A DNA stretch of 64,000 bases from Sulfitobacter faviae (GTDB taxonomy: Bacteria; Pseudomonadota; Alphaproteobacteria; Rhodobacterales; Rhodobacteraceae), in the NCBI RefSeq assembly GCF_029870955.1, contig NZ_PGFQ01000001.1:2976001-3040000 (forward strand), given 5' to 3'. Positions 25,480-34,811 of this stretch are shown here, piece by piece (position 1 is the first letter of the stretch; every line of letters starts with the position of its first letter). A program made the translations under genes and the position numbers. A model generated the notes under the pieces. The model saw only the letters and a list, made by a program, of their open reading frames with translations. It was not told the origin of the DNA and did no database searches.

Positions 25480-26726
25480 GCGGCGACAGAGGTGTATTTG
25501 CTGACCGCGTGGTCGATCCGCGATTTCGACGCGGGCCGCCCGTCATAGCGCGCGGCGAGGGTCTGGGGCCCGGCGGTGATCTGGAAATAATCGTAGTCGC
25601 GTGGGCGGTCGAAGGCACAAAGATACTGGAAATGCAGCCGGAAGAAACGCCAGCGCAGCGCTTTCCAACGCGCGGGGCTAAGCGTTTGCGTGAAGGCGGC
25701 GGAGAAGACCAGCGGCCAGCGTTTCCCTTCGGGCGCCACGCCGGACACCGACACCGGATCGCAAAGCGCAAAGGCGCAGCCATCGCCCGGGGCGGTGACA
25801 TCGACCCAAGCCAATTCGTCGCGTGCCGAGAGATAGCGCAGATCGCCGCGCAACCGCTCGGCCCGGGGCAAGAAAGACACCATTGGCACCACCTGCCCCA
25901 GCGTGAGGAGACCCAGAGCAGGCCCGCCTTCGGCCACCCTGCCCGACCGGATCAGGTCGGCCAGCACCGAAACCCCCAGATGCGCGCCCGAGGAATGGCC
26001 GACGACCAAGACCTCGTCGACATCATCAGTCAGCGCGGCTGCGATGGCATCGCCAAAGGTGGCCATCCGGGCCTCAAGCTGCGGTGGATTCGCGCCCTTG
26101 GTGGCGGCGGAATAGGCGTAATCATGCATGAGGTAATAGGCGAAAAACTTGCCGTCCTTGTTTTTGAACCAGCGCAGCAGGGCAACGCCCAACCCCATGC
26201 CCAGTGCCGCGGAGGCGAGCCGCGCGGCCCAATGCTCGCTGAGCATGCCGAGAAGGCCATAGGTCAACAGGCTAAGCGCCACCGCCAACAGCGCCTGCGC
26301 GATTAACATGCCAACGGGGTAGAGTGCGGCGATCACCGGCCCCTTGCGCAGCCGCATCAGCCGCCAAAGCGCGCCCGACCCGATGTAGACCCAAGCGGTG
26401 CGCAACAATTGCCAATAGGTCGCCGGGATCGAACTGCTCATGCTTTCGCGCACGATGTCGGACCAGACCAGCACCTCGACCTGCGCGCTCACCCGCTGCC
26501 CGTCGATCTCAGCATTCACCTGCCAGCCGTAATTGCCGCGGCCCGCCTTCGGCTTCAGACCGATCTCATAGCCCGAGATCGCCGCCTGCGCCGCGCTTTC
26601 CTTGCGGTACAGCTCGCGGTAGCGGCGCGGGTGAATCGGATCGTAGCCGGGGATGTAGAACACCCGGCGCGTTTTCACCGTCTTTCCCTGCGCTTTGCTT
26701 ACCATGCCCGCCCTCTTCTTCGGCAT
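25476..26726 (-). CDS. Alpha/beta-hydrolase-like membrane-associated protein of unknown function
   Basis: A 416-residue protein. A nucleophile elbow VVGHSSGAHLGVSVLADL (GxSxG) lies near residue 250, preceded by FYIPGYDPIHPRRYRELYRKE near the N-terminus, which resembles a lipase oxyanion region. Two hydrophobic segments (YPVGMLIAQALLAVALSLLT and RLASAALGMGLGVALLRW) around residues 135-190 suggest membrane anchoring inside the protein. A catalytic acid and His cannot be fixed with certainty; a candidate is the C-terminal SRIDHAVSKY. An alternative start is the Met at residue 8. The gene is coupled to the P450 by a 4-nt overlap, implying a shared, probably lipid-related pathway. Confidence 0.7.
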   Translation of the reverse strand: MPKKRAGMVSKAQGKTVKTRRVFYIPGYDPIHPRRYRELYRKESAAQAAISGYEIGLKPKAGRGNYGWQVNAEIDGQRVSAQVEVLVWSDIVRESMSSSIPATYWQLLRTAWVYIGSGALWRLMRLRKGPVIAALYPVGMLIAQALLAVALSLLTYGLLGMLSEHWAARLASAALGMGLGVALLRWFKNKDGKFFAYYLMHDYAYSAATKGANPPQLEARMATFGDAIAAALTDDVDEVLVVGHSSGAHLGVSVLADLIRSGRVAEGGPALGLLTLGQVVPMVSFLPRAERLRGDLRYLSARDELAWVDVTAPGDGCAFALCDPVSVSGVAPEGKRWPLVFSAAFTQTLSPARWKALRWRFFRLHFQYLCAFDRPRDYDYFQITAGPQTLAARYDGRPASKSRIDHAVSKYTSVAA

Positions 26727-26758
26727 AGTCTAGCCGTAATTCGGGGCGAGAATAAGGC

Positions 26759-27509
26759 TTAACCCACGGTTGCGAGGATCGGGAAGGTTTCGAGCAGCCA
26801 GAAGGAGAAAGCCGTGAAAGCACCGGTCAGCAAGGCCAACCCGACGAGCACGAGAAGCCCCCCATGATCCGCTCAATCAGCTTCATATGCGGTTTGATCC
26901 GGTTCATCAGCGTCATGGCGCGGGTGATGAACATCGCGGCCAGCAGGAACGGGATCCCCAGCCCCGCCGCATAGACGCCTAGCAAGAGCGTCCCGCGAGA
27001 GACGGAAGCCTCGCTCGCTGCGAGCGACAGGATCGCGCCAAGCTGCGGGCCGATGCAGGGCGTCCAGCCAAAGGCGAAAGCCAGCCCCAGAACATAGGCG
27101 CCGAAGCTGGAGCCGCCCTTATCGCCCGCGTCTAACCGCGCCTCTTGGTCCAGAAAGGGAATGCGGAAAAGGCCGATGAAATGCAGGCCAAAGACGATGA
27201 TCACCACGCCGGAAATCTTGGCGAAAAGCGCCTGATTCTGGAGAAAGAACATCCCAAAGGCCGAGGCCGTGAAGCCCAAGAGCACGAAGACGGTGCTTAG
27301 CCCCAGCACGAAGAACATCGCCGCCACCACCGCCCGCCGCCGCGCGCTGGATTGGCTCGACATGTCATTGATCGACACGCCCCCATATAGGCCAGATAGG
27401 GCGGCACGATGGGCAGCACGCAGGGCGACAGGAAACTGAAAATCCCGGCGACAAGGGCGATGGTCATGGCCGGCAGGATCCCGGCGTCGATGAGGCTTAT
27501 TTCAAACAT
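26759..27509 (-). CDS. ccdA: CcdA-type thiol:disulfide interchange membrane protein (two frameshifts in the sequence)
   Basis: Six-helix membrane protein carrying reducing equivalents from the cytoplasm to periplasmic thioredoxin-like proteins for cytochrome c maturation. The two redox cysteines are in FLSPCVLPIVPPY and GWTPCIGP. Breaks at CCCCC 27380-27384 and CCCCCC 26858-26863 are each repaired by one base: the first joins AYMG to GVSINDMSSQS, the second turns an out-of-frame tail into IMGGLLVLVGLALLTGAF with a TAA at 26759. Repaired length is 250 residues, normal for CcdA. Confidence 0.9.
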
Positions 27510-27600
27510 GACCGACTCCTAGACCGACATGGCCCCGGCGTCACCTGTCATATTGTCACAAGATCGTGGACCTCGGGACCGGCTTGGCTTAACTGATCTT

Positions 27601-27828
27601 ATGAAGATCGAAAAACTGGATGCCACGGGGCTTCTCTGCCCCCTGCCCGTGCTGAAAGCACGCAAACGACTGGCCGCGCTGGCGCCGGGTGATCAGCTTC
27701 ACATGACGGCGGATGACCCCGCCGCGGTGATCGACGTGCCGCATTTTTGTGCCGAGGCGGGCCATCAGCTGACGGAAACCCGGACCGAGGGCGCGGCAGA
27801 GCTATACATCATCACCAAGGGCGGCTGA
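27601..27828 (+). CDS. TusA-like sulfurtransferase
   Basis: A 75-residue sulfur-carrier protein of the TusA/SirA fold. The active cysteine lies in LLCPLPVLKARK (CPxP motif), and the beta-alpha-beta pattern continues with DDPAAVIDVPHFCAEAGH. The ATG at 27601 is preferred over an upstream open start at 27529 because the fold begins there. It is divergent from ccdA and convergent with rne. It may serve tRNA thiolation, molybdenum-cofactor enzymes or sulfur oxidation; the partner is not evident. Confidence 0.88.
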   Translation: MKIEKLDATGLLCPLPVLKARKRLAALAPGDQLHMTADDPAAVIDVPHFCAEAGHQLTETRTEGAAELYIITKGG

Positions 27829-27871
27829 GCGGGCGCGGTCGCGCCGTCTTTCTTACCCTATCGCCAAACTG

Positions 27872-27903
27872 AAAACGGCGGGCCTGAGAGCCCGCCGTTT
27901 TCT
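27872..27903. terminator. Bidirectional terminator between the TusA-like gene and rne
   Basis: AAAACGGCGGGC and GCCCGCCGTTTT form a perfect 12-bp stem around a 6-nt loop, with A and T runs that serve both strands. Confidence 0.9.
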
Positions 27904-27917
27904 TTATCTAGAGCACT

Positions 27918-30815
27918 TTAGCTGCCCAGCGACCACCAGCCGCGCCGTTTGGGTTTGGGCTTCTCGGCGGGCTGCTCTTCGACCTTTTCGGCCACTGGCT
28001 CAGGAGCGGTTTCGGCAGCGGGTGCCTCGGCCTCGACCGGCTGCGGCGCGGGGTCGGGCTGCGGCTCAGGCTGAGGCGCTTCCGCGACGGGCGTCGCCGT
28101 CTCCGGTGACGGGGCCGCGATGGGCGCTTCGCTCGGCAGGGCTTCGGCCATTGCATCGGGCGTGGCTTCGGCGACCGGCTCGACCGGCTTGGCTTTTGCC
28201 CGGCTGCGGCGCTTGGGCTTTGGCGCGGGTGCGGCCTCTTCCTCGCTTGCCACGGCGTCTGCGCTCACGGTCTCTTCCGGCGCTTCGGCTGCGGGTTTCT
28301 TGGTCCGTCGGCTACGCTTGGTCTTGGGCTTGGGCGTCTCCTCCCCTTCGGCCTCGGCGCTGACTTTCGGCGCTTCGCCTTCTGCGGCGGCAAGGGCTTC
28401 GGGCGCGGGTTCCGCTTCGGGAGCGACTTCGGCCTTAGGCTTGCGCGAGCGGCTGCGGGATTTCGGCTTGGGCTTCTCCTCGGCGGCGGGCGCGGCTTCC
28501 GCTTCGGCCTGCGGGGCTTCCGCCTCTACCGGCGCGGTTTTCTCGCCCTCGTCCGATTTCGCCTCGTCCTGCTGCTGAGCACCGTTTTGATCCTCTGCAC
28601 CGTTCTGCTGATCGCCATTGCCATTGCGACCACGGCCACCCCGGCTGCGACGACGGCGGCGGCGGCGCTTGGATTTGCCCTCTCCCTCTTCACCATTGCC
28701 ATTGCCGTTCCCGTTGTCGGAGGGGCTGGCGTCCTGTGCGGCGGGGGCCTCTTCGGCCTCGGCGGCGCTCTCATCCTCGTCGATTTGATCCATGAGGGAA
28801 GTATCGACCGAGACGACGTGATCCGAGACGGGCGGCACAGTGCGGGTGGCCGTCTTGAACTTCTCGATGTGGAAGTCGGGGCTCACCAGCGACGGATCAC
28901 CTTCGATCCGCACGGACATGCCGTAGCGCATTTCGATATGGGCGATATGTTCGCGTTTTTGGTTCATCAGGAAGTTGGCGATGCCCACGGGCGCGCGTAC
29001 CAGTACTTCGCGGGAGCGGCGGCGGGTGCCTTCTTCTTCGATCTGGCGGATGATCGACAGGGCGAGGTTGTCGTCCGAGCGCACGAGGCCGGTGCCGTGG
29101 CAAGCGTGGCAAGGCTGGGTCGTCGCCTCGATCATGCCCGGGCGCAGACGCTGACGCGACATTTCCATCAGGCCAAAGCCAGAGATGCGGCCCACCTGAA
29201 TGCGCGCGCGGTCGGTCTTGAGCCTATCTTTCATGCGCTTTTCGACGGCGGCGTTGTTCTTGCGCTCGTCCATGTCGATGAAGTCGATCACGATGAGCCC
29301 GGCAAGGTCACGCAGACGCAGCTGGCGCGCGACCTCATCGGCGGCTTCAAGGTTGGTCTTGAGCGCGGTCTGTTCGATCGAGCCTTCCTTGGTGGCCCGG
29401 CCCGAGTTCACGTCGATCGCCACCAGCGCTTCGGTCACACCGATCACGATATAGCCGCCCGAGGGCAGTTGCACCGTGGGGTTGAACATGCCCGAAAGGT
29501 AGCTTTCGACCTGGTAGCGGGCGAAGAGCGGCAGGCTCTCGTTGTAGAGCTTCACGTTCTTAGCGTGGGACGGCATGATCATCTTCATGAAGTCCTTGGC
29601 GATGCGGTAGCCGCGCTCGCCCTCGACATGAATCTCGTCGATCTCGCGGTTGTAGAGGTCGCGGATCGAGCGTTTAATCAGGTCGCCTTCCTCGTAGATC
29701 TTGGCCGGCGCGATGGACTTCAGGGTCAACTCGCGGATCTGCTCCCACAGCCGCTGGAGGTATTCGTAATCCCGCTTGATCTCGGCCTTGGTGCGTTTCG
29801 CCCCGGCGGTGCGCACGATGAGGCCAGCACCTTTCGGCACCTCGATCTCGGTCGCGATTTCCTTGAGCTTCTTGCGGTCGGCGGCATTGGTGATCTTGCG
29901 GCTGATGCCGCCCCCACGGGCGGTGTTGGGCATCAGAACGCAGTAACGACCGGCGAGGCTGAGATAGGTGGTCAGCGCCGCACCCTTGTTGCCGCGCTCT
30001 TCTTTGACGACCTGCACCAACAGGATCTGGCGGACCTTGATGACTTCTTGAATCTTGTAGCGGCGCGGGCGCGGTTTGCGCACGGGGCGGATGTCTTCGC
30101 TGTCGTCTTCATCGGCGACGGATTCGATGGAATCGTCCTTCGCCGTGGCATCGCTGCCTTTGTCCTCATCGCCATCGGCGTCTTCACCGTCGGCCTGCGC
30201 GTCATCCTTGGTGTCGGCATCCTCGGCCTTTGCCGCGTCATCCGCCTTGGCTGGGGGCGCGTCCTCGGCCTTAGCGGCGTCGTCGTTCGCGTCGCTCTCC
30301 GGCTCTTCGACCGGCGTTTCCGCGACCCGCTCCATGGGCGAGCTGCCCTCTTCGCTGTCGAGATCGACGGTTTCCATCCCCGCGATCTGATCGCTGTTGT
30401 CCTCGGCGGTGGCTACGGCGTCATCGCTGTTGGTCTCGGCTGCTTGGCTCTTCGACCGGCTGCGCGACCGCGAGCGGGTCCGCTTGGGCTTTTCTTCCTC
30501 ATCGTCCTTGGCGGCCTGCGCTTCGGCATAGGCGCGCTCTTCTTCCAGCAGCGCCTGACGGTCGGCCACGGGAATCTGGTAATAATCGGGGTGAATTTCC
30601 GAGAAAGCGAGGAAACCGTGACGGTTGCCGCCATAGTCGACAAAGGCCGCCTGAAGCGACGGTTCGACCCGTGTAACCTTGGCTAGATAGATATTGCCAG
30701 CAAGCTGGCGTTTGTTTTCCGATTCAAAATCGAATTCTTCGACCTTGTTTCCGTCCACGACCACGACCCGAGTTTCCTCGGCGTGGGTGGCATCGATAAG
30801 CATTTTCTTAGACAT
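27918..30815 (-). CDS. rne: Ribonuclease E
   Basis: Endonuclease that starts mRNA turnover and processes stable RNAs. The 965-residue protein starts at the ATG at 30815 (MSKKMLIDATHAEETRVVVV), not at the longer open frame to 31010. The S1 domain is split by an acidic, Arg/Ser-rich insertion of about 150 residues (roughly 95-245), typical of alphaproteobacteria. The DNase I-like domain keeps the metal-binding acids in AIDVNSG and VIDFIDMDERK, and the Zn-link is CHACHGTG. From ~residue 640 the C-terminus is disordered, with an Arg patch (KSKRRRRRRRSRGGRGRNG) for RNA binding and long Ala/Glu/Pro repeats for degradosome partners. Confidence 0.96.
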   Translation of the reverse strand: MSKKMLIDATHAEETRVVVVDGNKVEEFDFESENKRQLAGNIYLAKVTRVEPSLQAAFVDYGGNRHGFLAFSEIHPDYYQIPVADRQALLEEERAYAEAQAAKDDEEEKPKRTRSRSRSRSKSQAAETNSDDAVATAEDNSDQIAGMETVDLDSEEGSSPMERVAETPVEEPESDANDDAAKAEDAPPAKADDAAKAEDADTKDDAQADGEDADGDEDKGSDATAKDDSIESVADEDDSEDIRPVRKPRPRRYKIQEVIKVRQILLVQVVKEERGNKGAALTTYLSLAGRYCVLMPNTARGGGISRKITNAADRKKLKEIATEIEVPKGAGLIVRTAGAKRTKAEIKRDYEYLQRLWEQIRELTLKSIAPAKIYEEGDLIKRSIRDLYNREIDEIHVEGERGYRIAKDFMKMIMPSHAKNVKLYNESLPLFARYQVESYLSGMFNPTVQLPSGGYIVIGVTEALVAIDVNSGRATKEGSIEQTALKTNLEAADEVARQLRLRDLAGLIVIDFIDMDERKNNAAVEKRMKDRLKTDRARIQVGRISGFGLMEMSRQRLRPGMIEATTQPCHACHGTGLVRSDDNLALSIIRQIEEEGTRRRSREVLVRAPVGIANFLMNQKREHIAHIEMRYGMSVRIEGDPSLVSPDFHIEKFKTATRTVPPVSDHVVSVDTSLMDQIDEDESAAEAEEAPAAQDASPSDNGNGNGNGEEGEGKSKRRRRRRRSRGGRGRNGNGDQQNGAEDQNGAQQQDEAKSDEGEKTAPVEAEAPQAEAEAAPAAEEKPKPKSRSRSRKPKAEVAPEAEPAPEALAAAEGEAPKVSAEAEGEETPKPKTKRSRRTKKPAAEAPEETVSADAVASEEEAAPAPKPKRRSRAKAKPVEPVAEATPDAMAEALPSEAPIAAPSPETATPVAEAPQPEPQPDPAPQPVEAEAPAAETAPEPVAEKVEEQPAEKPKPKRRGWWSLGS

Positions 30816-31010
30816 AGATCCATTATGCACAGCACCCGCGCACAAAAGGCCCCTGGCGGGGCTTCGGGCTGGGAGGTGTGACTTGTCAGGGCGATGGAGG
30901 ACGCGGCAACAGCAGGGCCACCAAGGGCCCCCGACTGTCTGCTCTGAGCATCTGCGCGCGTCATCGCGGTTCTTCTCCGATGCGAGGGCTCTGCGGCCTC
31001 TCCCATCCAT
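30816..31010 (-). promoter_or_regulatory. Likely rne 5' leader; rest of a 547-bp divergent intergenic region
   Basis: Upstream of rne the sequence is GC-rich with several self-complementary stretches (GGGCC with GGCCC around 30917-30935; CCCC with GGGG around 30849-30860). This suits the long structured leaders through which RNase E regulates its own mRNA in other bacteria. The leader role and its boundary are inferred. The remaining gap 31011-31362 should contain the promoters for rne and the divergent lipoprotein gene; I see no further gene in it. Confidence 0.3.
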
Positions 31011-31362
31011 TAATTAGCTGTGCTTCGGTCGGGCTAACCCTTGCGAATATCAGCGGTTCTTCGGCCGTTTCCGGCCCAATCGGTCTGCTGGCCCCCGGTA
31101 TCGGGCGGGCACGGCAGCGAAACTGTCAAAAGTCACCCCACGCCGGTCGGGCGTTACGGGACTTATCCGGCTAGTTAAGGGCTTTACGGGGTGAAACACA
31201 ATGGTCAATCGAATGAGCAACAGTCAAATGCGCTTTATCCCCGGTCGGTTGACAAGGTGCATGGGCTTGGAAACATTCAGACTGTCGTGGCGGCTGTCGT
31301 CGGGCGACGCTATAGAATTGCCTTGCCGCCGATGCGGCCCAGAGTTTCAAAGGACCGCTTTC

Positions 31363-31653
31363 ATGCCTAAATTTCTGCGCCCCGCGCTTTGTCTGACCCT
31401 TCTGGGCCTCGCCGCCTGTGATGAGATCGCCGTGGCCGACGACCCCGCAGCGCTGGCGGAATTGCGCGGGCAGAAAAGCTGTATCTCCGCGGTGGCCCAG
31501 CAAACCGGAGCGGCGGGGGTTGCGATCAATACCACCCGCCCGGTGGTTGAGCTTTACCGCCATATCGTAGATGTGCCCGGCGCGGCGAGCTGGTCTTGCA
31601 TCACCGATCCGAATGGCAAAGCGGTCGAGATCGCAGAGCAGCGCAACGGTTAA
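31363..31653 (+). CDS. Small predicted lipoprotein of unknown function
   Basis: A 96-residue protein with a lipoprotein signal (MPKFLRPALCLTLLGLAAC, lipobox LAAC) and a short mature domain with two further cysteines (KSCISAVAQQTG and ASWSCITDPNG) that could form a disulfide. ATG at 31363 follows AAAGGA; the longer open frame from 31201 is rejected. It is convergent with dctD and divergent from rne. No family recognised. Confidence 0.72.
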   Translation: MPKFLRPALCLTLLGLAACDEIAVADDPAALAELRGQKSCISAVAQQTGAAGVAINTTRPVVELYRHIVDVPGAASWSCITDPNGKAVEIAEQRNG

Positions 31654-31676
31654 GCCGCGCTGCTTGTGGGGCGCGG

Positions 31677-33011
31677 TCAGAGGTAATCTGACCGCTGCAA
31701 CCCGTATTTCGCCATCTTCTCGTTCAACGTCCGGCGCGGCAGGCAAAGCTCGTCCATCACGCTGGCGATCGAGCCCTTGTGGCGGCGCATGGTGTTGTCG
31801 ATCAACATACGCTCAAAGGCTTCGACATATTCCTTCAGCGGCTTGCCCTCGGTGGTCATCACCGGCTGCATTTCGTCATGGTCGCTCATCAACAGCGAGG
31901 CGATGGTGCCCGAGCCACGGCGCGATTGCAGCACGGCGCGTTCGGCGACGTTGATGAGTTGGCGCACATTGCCGGGCCAAGGCGCTTGCAACAGCTGTGC
32001 CGCCTCTTGTGCGCTGACCTGAGGCGCTTCGCAACCGTATTCATCCGCGAATTGATCGCTCAACCGGGTGAAGAGCGTCAGAATATCTTCGCCCCGCTGG
32101 CGCAGCGGGGGCACGGTGATGCGCAGCGCCGCCAGACGATAAAACAGGTCCGAGCGCAGCGCGTCTTCCGAGGTGCGCCCTGCCTCTTGCAGGTTCGAGA
32201 TGGCAACGATCCGCGTCTCCGCCGGGGTGCCCTGCTCGTTGATCGCGCTCAGCAGCCGGGCTTGGAGTTGCTCGGACAGCGCTTCGATATCCTCCAAAAC
32301 CAAAGTGCCGCCGCGGGCCTCTTCGATGGCGGGCAGTTGCGCGTCTTCGGGCTGCATCGGGCCGAAAAGCCGTTTGGCCAGCGCCTCTTCCTCCAAGGCG
32401 CCGCAGGAGACGAGCACGAATTTCTTGCCCGCCCGCGAGCCTACGGCGTGCAGCGCATGGGCGACCAAAGTCTTGCCCGTCCCGGTTTCCCCATCGATCA
32501 GCACATGCCCATCGGCCTGCCCCAGATCGAGAATATCCTCGCGCAGGCGTTCCATCACCGGGGATTGGCCGATCAGCTTTTTCATCAACTGGCCGCCGTC
32601 TGACAGTTCACGCCGCAGGGCGCGGTTGTCCATCACCAGCCGCCGCGCGTTGGTGGCTTTCTTAGCCAACTCACTCATCCGGTCGGGGTTGAAGGGCTTT
32701 TCGAGGAAATCGAACGCGCCCACCCGCATCGCCTCAACCGCCATCGGCACATCGCCATGGCCGGTGATCATAATGACCGGCAGGGCCGAGTCGCTGCCCA
32801 TGAGTTTTTTCAGAAACTGCATCCCGTCCATGCCCGGCATCTTGATGTCGGAAATGACGATGCCCGGATAATCGGGCCCCAATGTCTTGAGCGCGTCCTC
32901 GGCGCTGCCGAAAGTTTCCGTGTCATAACCCGAAAGGGCCAGCCACTGGCTGATCGACTGCCGCATGTCCTGTTCATCATCTACAATCGCGATTTTCATT
33001 GCCTGAGCCAT
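31677..33011 (-). CDS. dctD: C4-dicarboxylate response regulator DctD, variant lacking GAFTGA
   Basis: NtrC-type regulator of 444 residues: receiver domain (phospho-acceptor Asp55 in VISDIKMPG), AAA+ domain (Walker A GETGTGKT, residues 174-181) and C-terminal Fis-like HTH (KGSIASVMDELCLPRRTLNEKM). It pairs with the dctB-like kinase 4 nt upstream; the start follows GGAG that overlaps the kinase stop. The segment after LFG, where sigma-54 activators carry GAFTGA, reads PMQPEDAQLPAIEE and is shortened, and the Walker B reads LVLEDIE in place of LFLDEIG. The protein may thus not contact sigma-54 in the usual manner. The name rests on pairing and architecture. Confidence 0.85.
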   Translation of the reverse strand: MAQAMKIAIVDDEQDMRQSISQWLALSGYDTETFGSAEDALKTLGPDYPGIVISDIKMPGMDGMQFLKKLMGSDSALPVIMITGHGDVPMAVEAMRVGAFDFLEKPFNPDRMSELAKKATNARRLVMDNRALRRELSDGGQLMKKLIGQSPVMERLREDILDLGQADGHVLIDGETGTGKTLVAHALHAVGSRAGKKFVLVSCGALEEEALAKRLFGPMQPEDAQLPAIEEARGGTLVLEDIEALSEQLQARLLSAINEQGTPAETRIVAISNLQEAGRTSEDALRSDLFYRLAALRITVPPLRQRGEDILTLFTRLSDQFADEYGCEAPQVSAQEAAQLLQAPWPGNVRQLINVAERAVLQSRRGSGTIASLLMSDHDEMQPVMTTEGKPLKEYVEAFERMLIDNTMRRHKGSIASVMDELCLPRRTLNEKMAKYGLQRSDYL

Positions 33012-33015
33012 GCGT

Positions 33016-34775
33016 TCACTCCGCCGCTTCTATCTTCGTTTCATCTGCCAATATGGGCAGCTGCATTTCAAATACAGCGCCACCGTTCTGTCCGTTGCGC
33101 GCCGTCAGCCTCCCGCCGAGGTCGTTGACGATCCCCGATGAAATGGCAAGACCCAGCCCCACGCCATCGCCGGGCTGTTTGGTCGTGTAGAAAGGTTCGA
33201 ACAGCGCGTCCAAGTCTTCGATCCCCGGGCCATTGTCGCGCACGGTCAATGTCGCCGTCTCCCCCGCTGATAGTATAATGTCCACCTGAGGGTTTCGTTC
33301 CGATTTTGTTGCGTCCAATGCGTTTCTTAACAGGTTTACCATAACTTGCTCGATCCGCATACGGTCTCCCATCACCATGACGGGATTATCGGGTAGAATC
33401 CGGCTGATCTGGACCTGTCGTTGGCGCAATTGTGGCTCCATCATCGACAAGGATGAGGCCAAGGCCGCGCCCATATCCACCGGAGAGAAGGCCTCCTGCC
33501 CCTTGCGGGCATAGGATTTCAGCTGCCGGGTGATTGCGCCCATCCGTTCGATCAGGTCGTCGATCCGCCCAAAGGACGACAGCGCCTCATCCTGCCGGTT
33601 ACGATTGAGCAACAAACGCGCGCCCGCCAGATAGGTCTTCATCGCGGCAAGCGGTTGGTTCAACTCATGGCTCACAGCGGCGGACATCTCACCCAAGGCA
33701 GCGAGTTTCGATGACTGTTCAAGGGTCTGCTCGGCCACGGCGAGGGTCTGTTGCACGCGCTTTCGTTCGGCAATCTCACGTTGCAGGGCGAGGTTCAGCG
33801 CCCTGAGTTTGGCCGATTCCCGTTGGAAGATCGCCAGCCTTCCGGCCGTGCGGCGGCTGAGGAAGTAGAATGCCAAAGCCAGCAGGATCGCAAAACCCAT
33901 CACCTCAAGCGCCAGCACGCCGTTCACCTTTTCGCGGACCGAGGCATAGGTGGTGTAGCTGCTCATCCGCCAGCCCCGGAACGGAATCCGGTTTTCCAGA
34001 CGCATCACCGCTTCGCCCTGCAAATAGGCGTCGGGGGCAGCGCGGTCCAATCGGTGGTGGCTTGGATGGCGCGCTCAATGGCGCTTTGCGGCGTGTGGTT
34101 GGCCAAGGCTTCGGGTTCGGTCAGCCCGCGCCAGCGCGGCTCGGTGGCGAGAATGATCTGCCCGGTGCTGTCCATGACAATCACCGCATCGGAAATCCCG
34201 GCCCATGCGCGCTCGAACTTCTGCAAGTCGACCTCGACCGCGATCACGCCAAGGGTCGTGCCGCCCGACTGCATGCGCCGCGAATAGAGGAAACGATAGC
34301 CGCCCTGCTCCCGCTCAATCGTTGAAAAGATTGTGGCGTTGGAGCGGATGGCGTCGACGAAATAGGGCTCGGATTTATGCGCAGAGCCCAAACGGTTGCG
34401 GTCGGTCGCCGCAACGGTACGCCCGTCGATGTCATAAAGCATCAAGGAGGCCGCGCCGATCTCTTCCACGAAGGAGATAAGCCGCTGCGTCGACAGGGAA
34501 TAATCCGCCGTTTGCAGCGCCCCGATCAAGGTGGGATCACGCGCCAAAAGCTGCGGGACGATGGCATTCTGGCGCAGTTCCGCCAGCAGGTTGCCGCTAT
34601 AAAGCGCGATGCGCAGTTCGGCGCGGTTGCGGGTGCTTTCGGTAAAACGGTCGGTCAGCAGTTTGTTGGTGATCGAAATGGTCACCACGGCGAGGATCAT
34701 CAGCGCCGCGATGGCGAACCGCACCCGCCAGGATACGGCCATGCTATTGCCTTCGGAACCGGATGTATCACTCAT
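33016..34775 (-). CDS. dctB: DctB-like sensor histidine kinase (one frameshift in the sequence)
   Basis: Membrane kinase paired with DctD. N-terminal helix (residues ~17-37), periplasmic Cache-type sensor (SAHKSEPYFVDAIRSNATIF; FLYSRRMQSGGTTLGVIAVEV), second helix near residue 305, then HisKA with the phospho-His in AAVSHELNQPLAAMK and an ATPase domain with NLLRNALDA, DNGPGIEDLD and GVGLGLAISSGI. The break in GGGGG at 34033-34037 is repaired by one base, joining TDWTALPP to DAYLQGEAVMRLE; repaired length 586 residues. Family knowledge suggests sensing of succinate, fumarate or malate. No dctP transporter gene is in the window. Confidence 0.87.
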
Positions 34776-34811
34776 CGCGGCAACCTACGCGCTCTGCGCG
34801 CCGCACTCAAG

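Noticed and set aside
24128-27509. Programmed ribosomal frameshifting in P450 and ccdA
   Set aside because: The sites are plain G/C runs without slippery heptamers or a following pseudoknot, and the same change occurs in unrelated genes.
28587-30686. A 699-codon open frame on the plus strand opposite rne
   Set aside because: It is the mirror of a GC-rich coding sequence on the minus strand; the product is His/Ala/Gly/Leu-rich with no family motif and no ribosome binding site, while the minus strand encodes a complete RNase E.
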